From positions 1,612,001-1,676,000 of the forward strand of contig NZ_CP011131.1 in assembly GCF_001442805.1 (NCBI RefSeq): a stretch of 64,000 nt of DNA, given 5' to 3'. This stretch comes from Lysobacter gummosus. Lineage in GTDB: Bacteria; Pseudomonadota; Gammaproteobacteria; Xanthomonadales; Xanthomonadaceae. This document shows, one piece after another, positions 62,370 through 64,000 of this stretch. Under the pieces are notes generated by a model, which did no database searches, was not told the origin of the DNA, and worked only from the letters and a program-made list of their open reading frames with translations. The position numbers were made by a program, and so were the translations under genes. Within the stretch, counting starts at the first letter, position 1. The number at the start of each line of letters is the position of its first letter.

Positions 62370-63203
62370 ATGAAACTCTGCGGCTTTGACGTCGGTCTCG
62401 ACCAGCCTTTCTTCCTGATCGCCGGCCCCTGCGTGATCGAGTCGATGCAATTGCAGCTCGACGTCGCCGGCCAGCTCAAGGAAATCACTTCCTCGCTCGG
62501 CATTCCCTTCATCTTCAAGTCCAGCTTCGACAAGGCCAACCGCACCTCGGCGACGAGCTTCCGCGGCCCGGGCGTGGAAGAGGGGCTCAAGGTGCTGGCC
62601 GAGGTCAAGCGCCAGATCGGCGTGCCGGTGCTGACCGACGTGCACGAGTACACCCCGCTGGGCGAAGTCGCCTCGGTGGTGGACGTGCTGCAGACGCCGG
62701 CGTTCCTGTGCCGGCAGACCGATTTCATCCAGAACGTGGCGCGCGCCGGCAAGCCTGTGAACATCAAGAAGGGCCAGTTCCTTTCGCCCTGGGAGATGAA
62801 GCACGTCACCGCCAAGGCCCAGGCCGTCGGCAACCAGCAGATCATGGCCTGCGAGCGCGGCGCCAGCTTCGGCTACAACAATCTGGTCAGCGACATGCGC
62901 TCGCTGTCGGTGATGCGCGACACCGGCTGTCCGGTGGTGTTCGACGCGACCCACTCGGTGCAACTGCCCGGCGGCATGGACGGCAAGTCCGGCGGCCAGC
63001 GCGAGTTCGTGCCGGTGCTGGCGCGCGCGGCGATCGCGGTCGGCGTCTCGGGCGTGTTCATGGAAACCCATCCGCGCCCCGAGGAAGCCCTGTCCGACGG
63101 CCCCAACGCGGTGCCGCTGCCGAAGATGCGCGGCCTGCTCGAGACCCTGGTCGAGCTGGACCGGATCACGAAGAAGAACGGGTTCCTGGAACAGGATTTC
63201 TGA
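62370..63203 (+). CDS. kdsA: 3-deoxy-8-phosphooctulonate (KDO-8-P) synthase
   Basis: A 277-residue enzyme condensing phosphoenolpyruvate and arabinose 5-phosphate to KDO 8-phosphate, needed for lipopolysaccharide inner core. Signature blocks are [52 protein letters not shown] and [19 protein letters not shown] lies 4 bp before the ATG. It is in the conserved pyrG-kdsA-eno order; the 224-bp gap after pyrG has only shadow frames. Confidence 0.97.
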   Translation: MKLCGFDVGLDQPFFLIAGPCVIESMQLQLDVAGQLKEITSSLGIPFIFKSSFDKANRTSATSFRGPGVEEGLKVLAEVKRQIGVPVLTDVHEYTPLGEVASVVDVLQTPAFLCRQTDFIQNVARAGKPVNIKKGQFLSPWEMKHVTAKAQAVGNQQIMACERGASFGYNNLVSDMRSLSVMRDTGCPVVFDATHSVQLPGGMDGKSGGQREFVPVLARAAIAVGVSGVFMETHPRPEEALSDGPNAVPLPKMRGLLETLVELDRITKKNGFLEQDF

Positions 63204-63230
63204 TGCCGGCCGCAGCGCGGTCCGTTCTAG

Positions 63231-64000
<770 letters not shown>

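Overview
The window looks like chromosome from a GC-rich gammaproteobacterium of the Xanthomonadaceae, most probably a Lysobacter-type organism. The evidence is the very high GC, a type IV secretion effector carrying the Xanthomonadales-specific XVIPCD signal, tandem secreted thermolysin-like proteases, large TonB and autotransporter surface proteins, and the pyrG-kdsA-eno order at the right edge. This assignment is inference from gene content; no rRNA or tRNA is present.

Layout. 1-7 kb: a leftward formate-dehydrogenase-like operon (OFA-type MFS carrier, fdhD, molybdopterin oxidoreductase running off the left edge) with a ModE-HTH/binding-protein regulator on the other strand. 7-18 kb: a glycine-rich autotransporter, a DUF885 lipoprotein, a TonB-dependent receptor and a DUF4349 lipoprotein. 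18-31 kb: housekeeping and stress genes (speG, cyclophilin, a PadR/sensor pair, phaZ, a methyltransferase, hemJ, alkaline phosphatase, an ArsR/MFS divergent pair, a dicarboxylate symporter, Nudix). 31-41 kb: an M16 peptidase pair, an FMN reductase/thioesterase pair, an intact IS1595-family element, two NlpC/P60 hydrolases, slyD and a DUF418 membrane protein. 41-46 kb: two intact M4 metalloproteases and a third copy reduced to its two ends. 46-54 kb: a FAD amino-acid oxidase translationally coupled to a glutathione reductase that starts at TTG, then an S9 peptidase, an N-formylglutamate amidohydrolase and a YcaQ-type glycosylase. 53.9-55.2 kb: a small, less GC-rich island encoding a predicted type IV secretion toxin and its lipoprotein immunity partner behind a near-consensus promoter. 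55-64 kb: parE, small proteins, pyrG, kdsA and the start of eno.

The most interesting unit is the effector/immunity pair at 53902-55204. Its C-terminal XVIPCD marks it for the bacteria-killing X-T4SS. Its N-terminal domain is not one I can name, but the His-then-Cys order suggests a circularly permuted papain/NlpC-like fold. The adjacent lipoprotein implies a target in the periplasm.

The intergenic regions hold at least four families of dispersed dyad repeats: an ATTCCCGCG-type hairpin, a GGGGGATTTGC/TTTGAAAAAGGGGG composite, a GAGGAGTGAG long hairpin and a CTCTCCCG palindrome. One composite repeat is the insertion target of the IS1595 element, which has an 8-bp target duplication. One GAGGAGTGAG hairpin supplies the last codons of a real gene.
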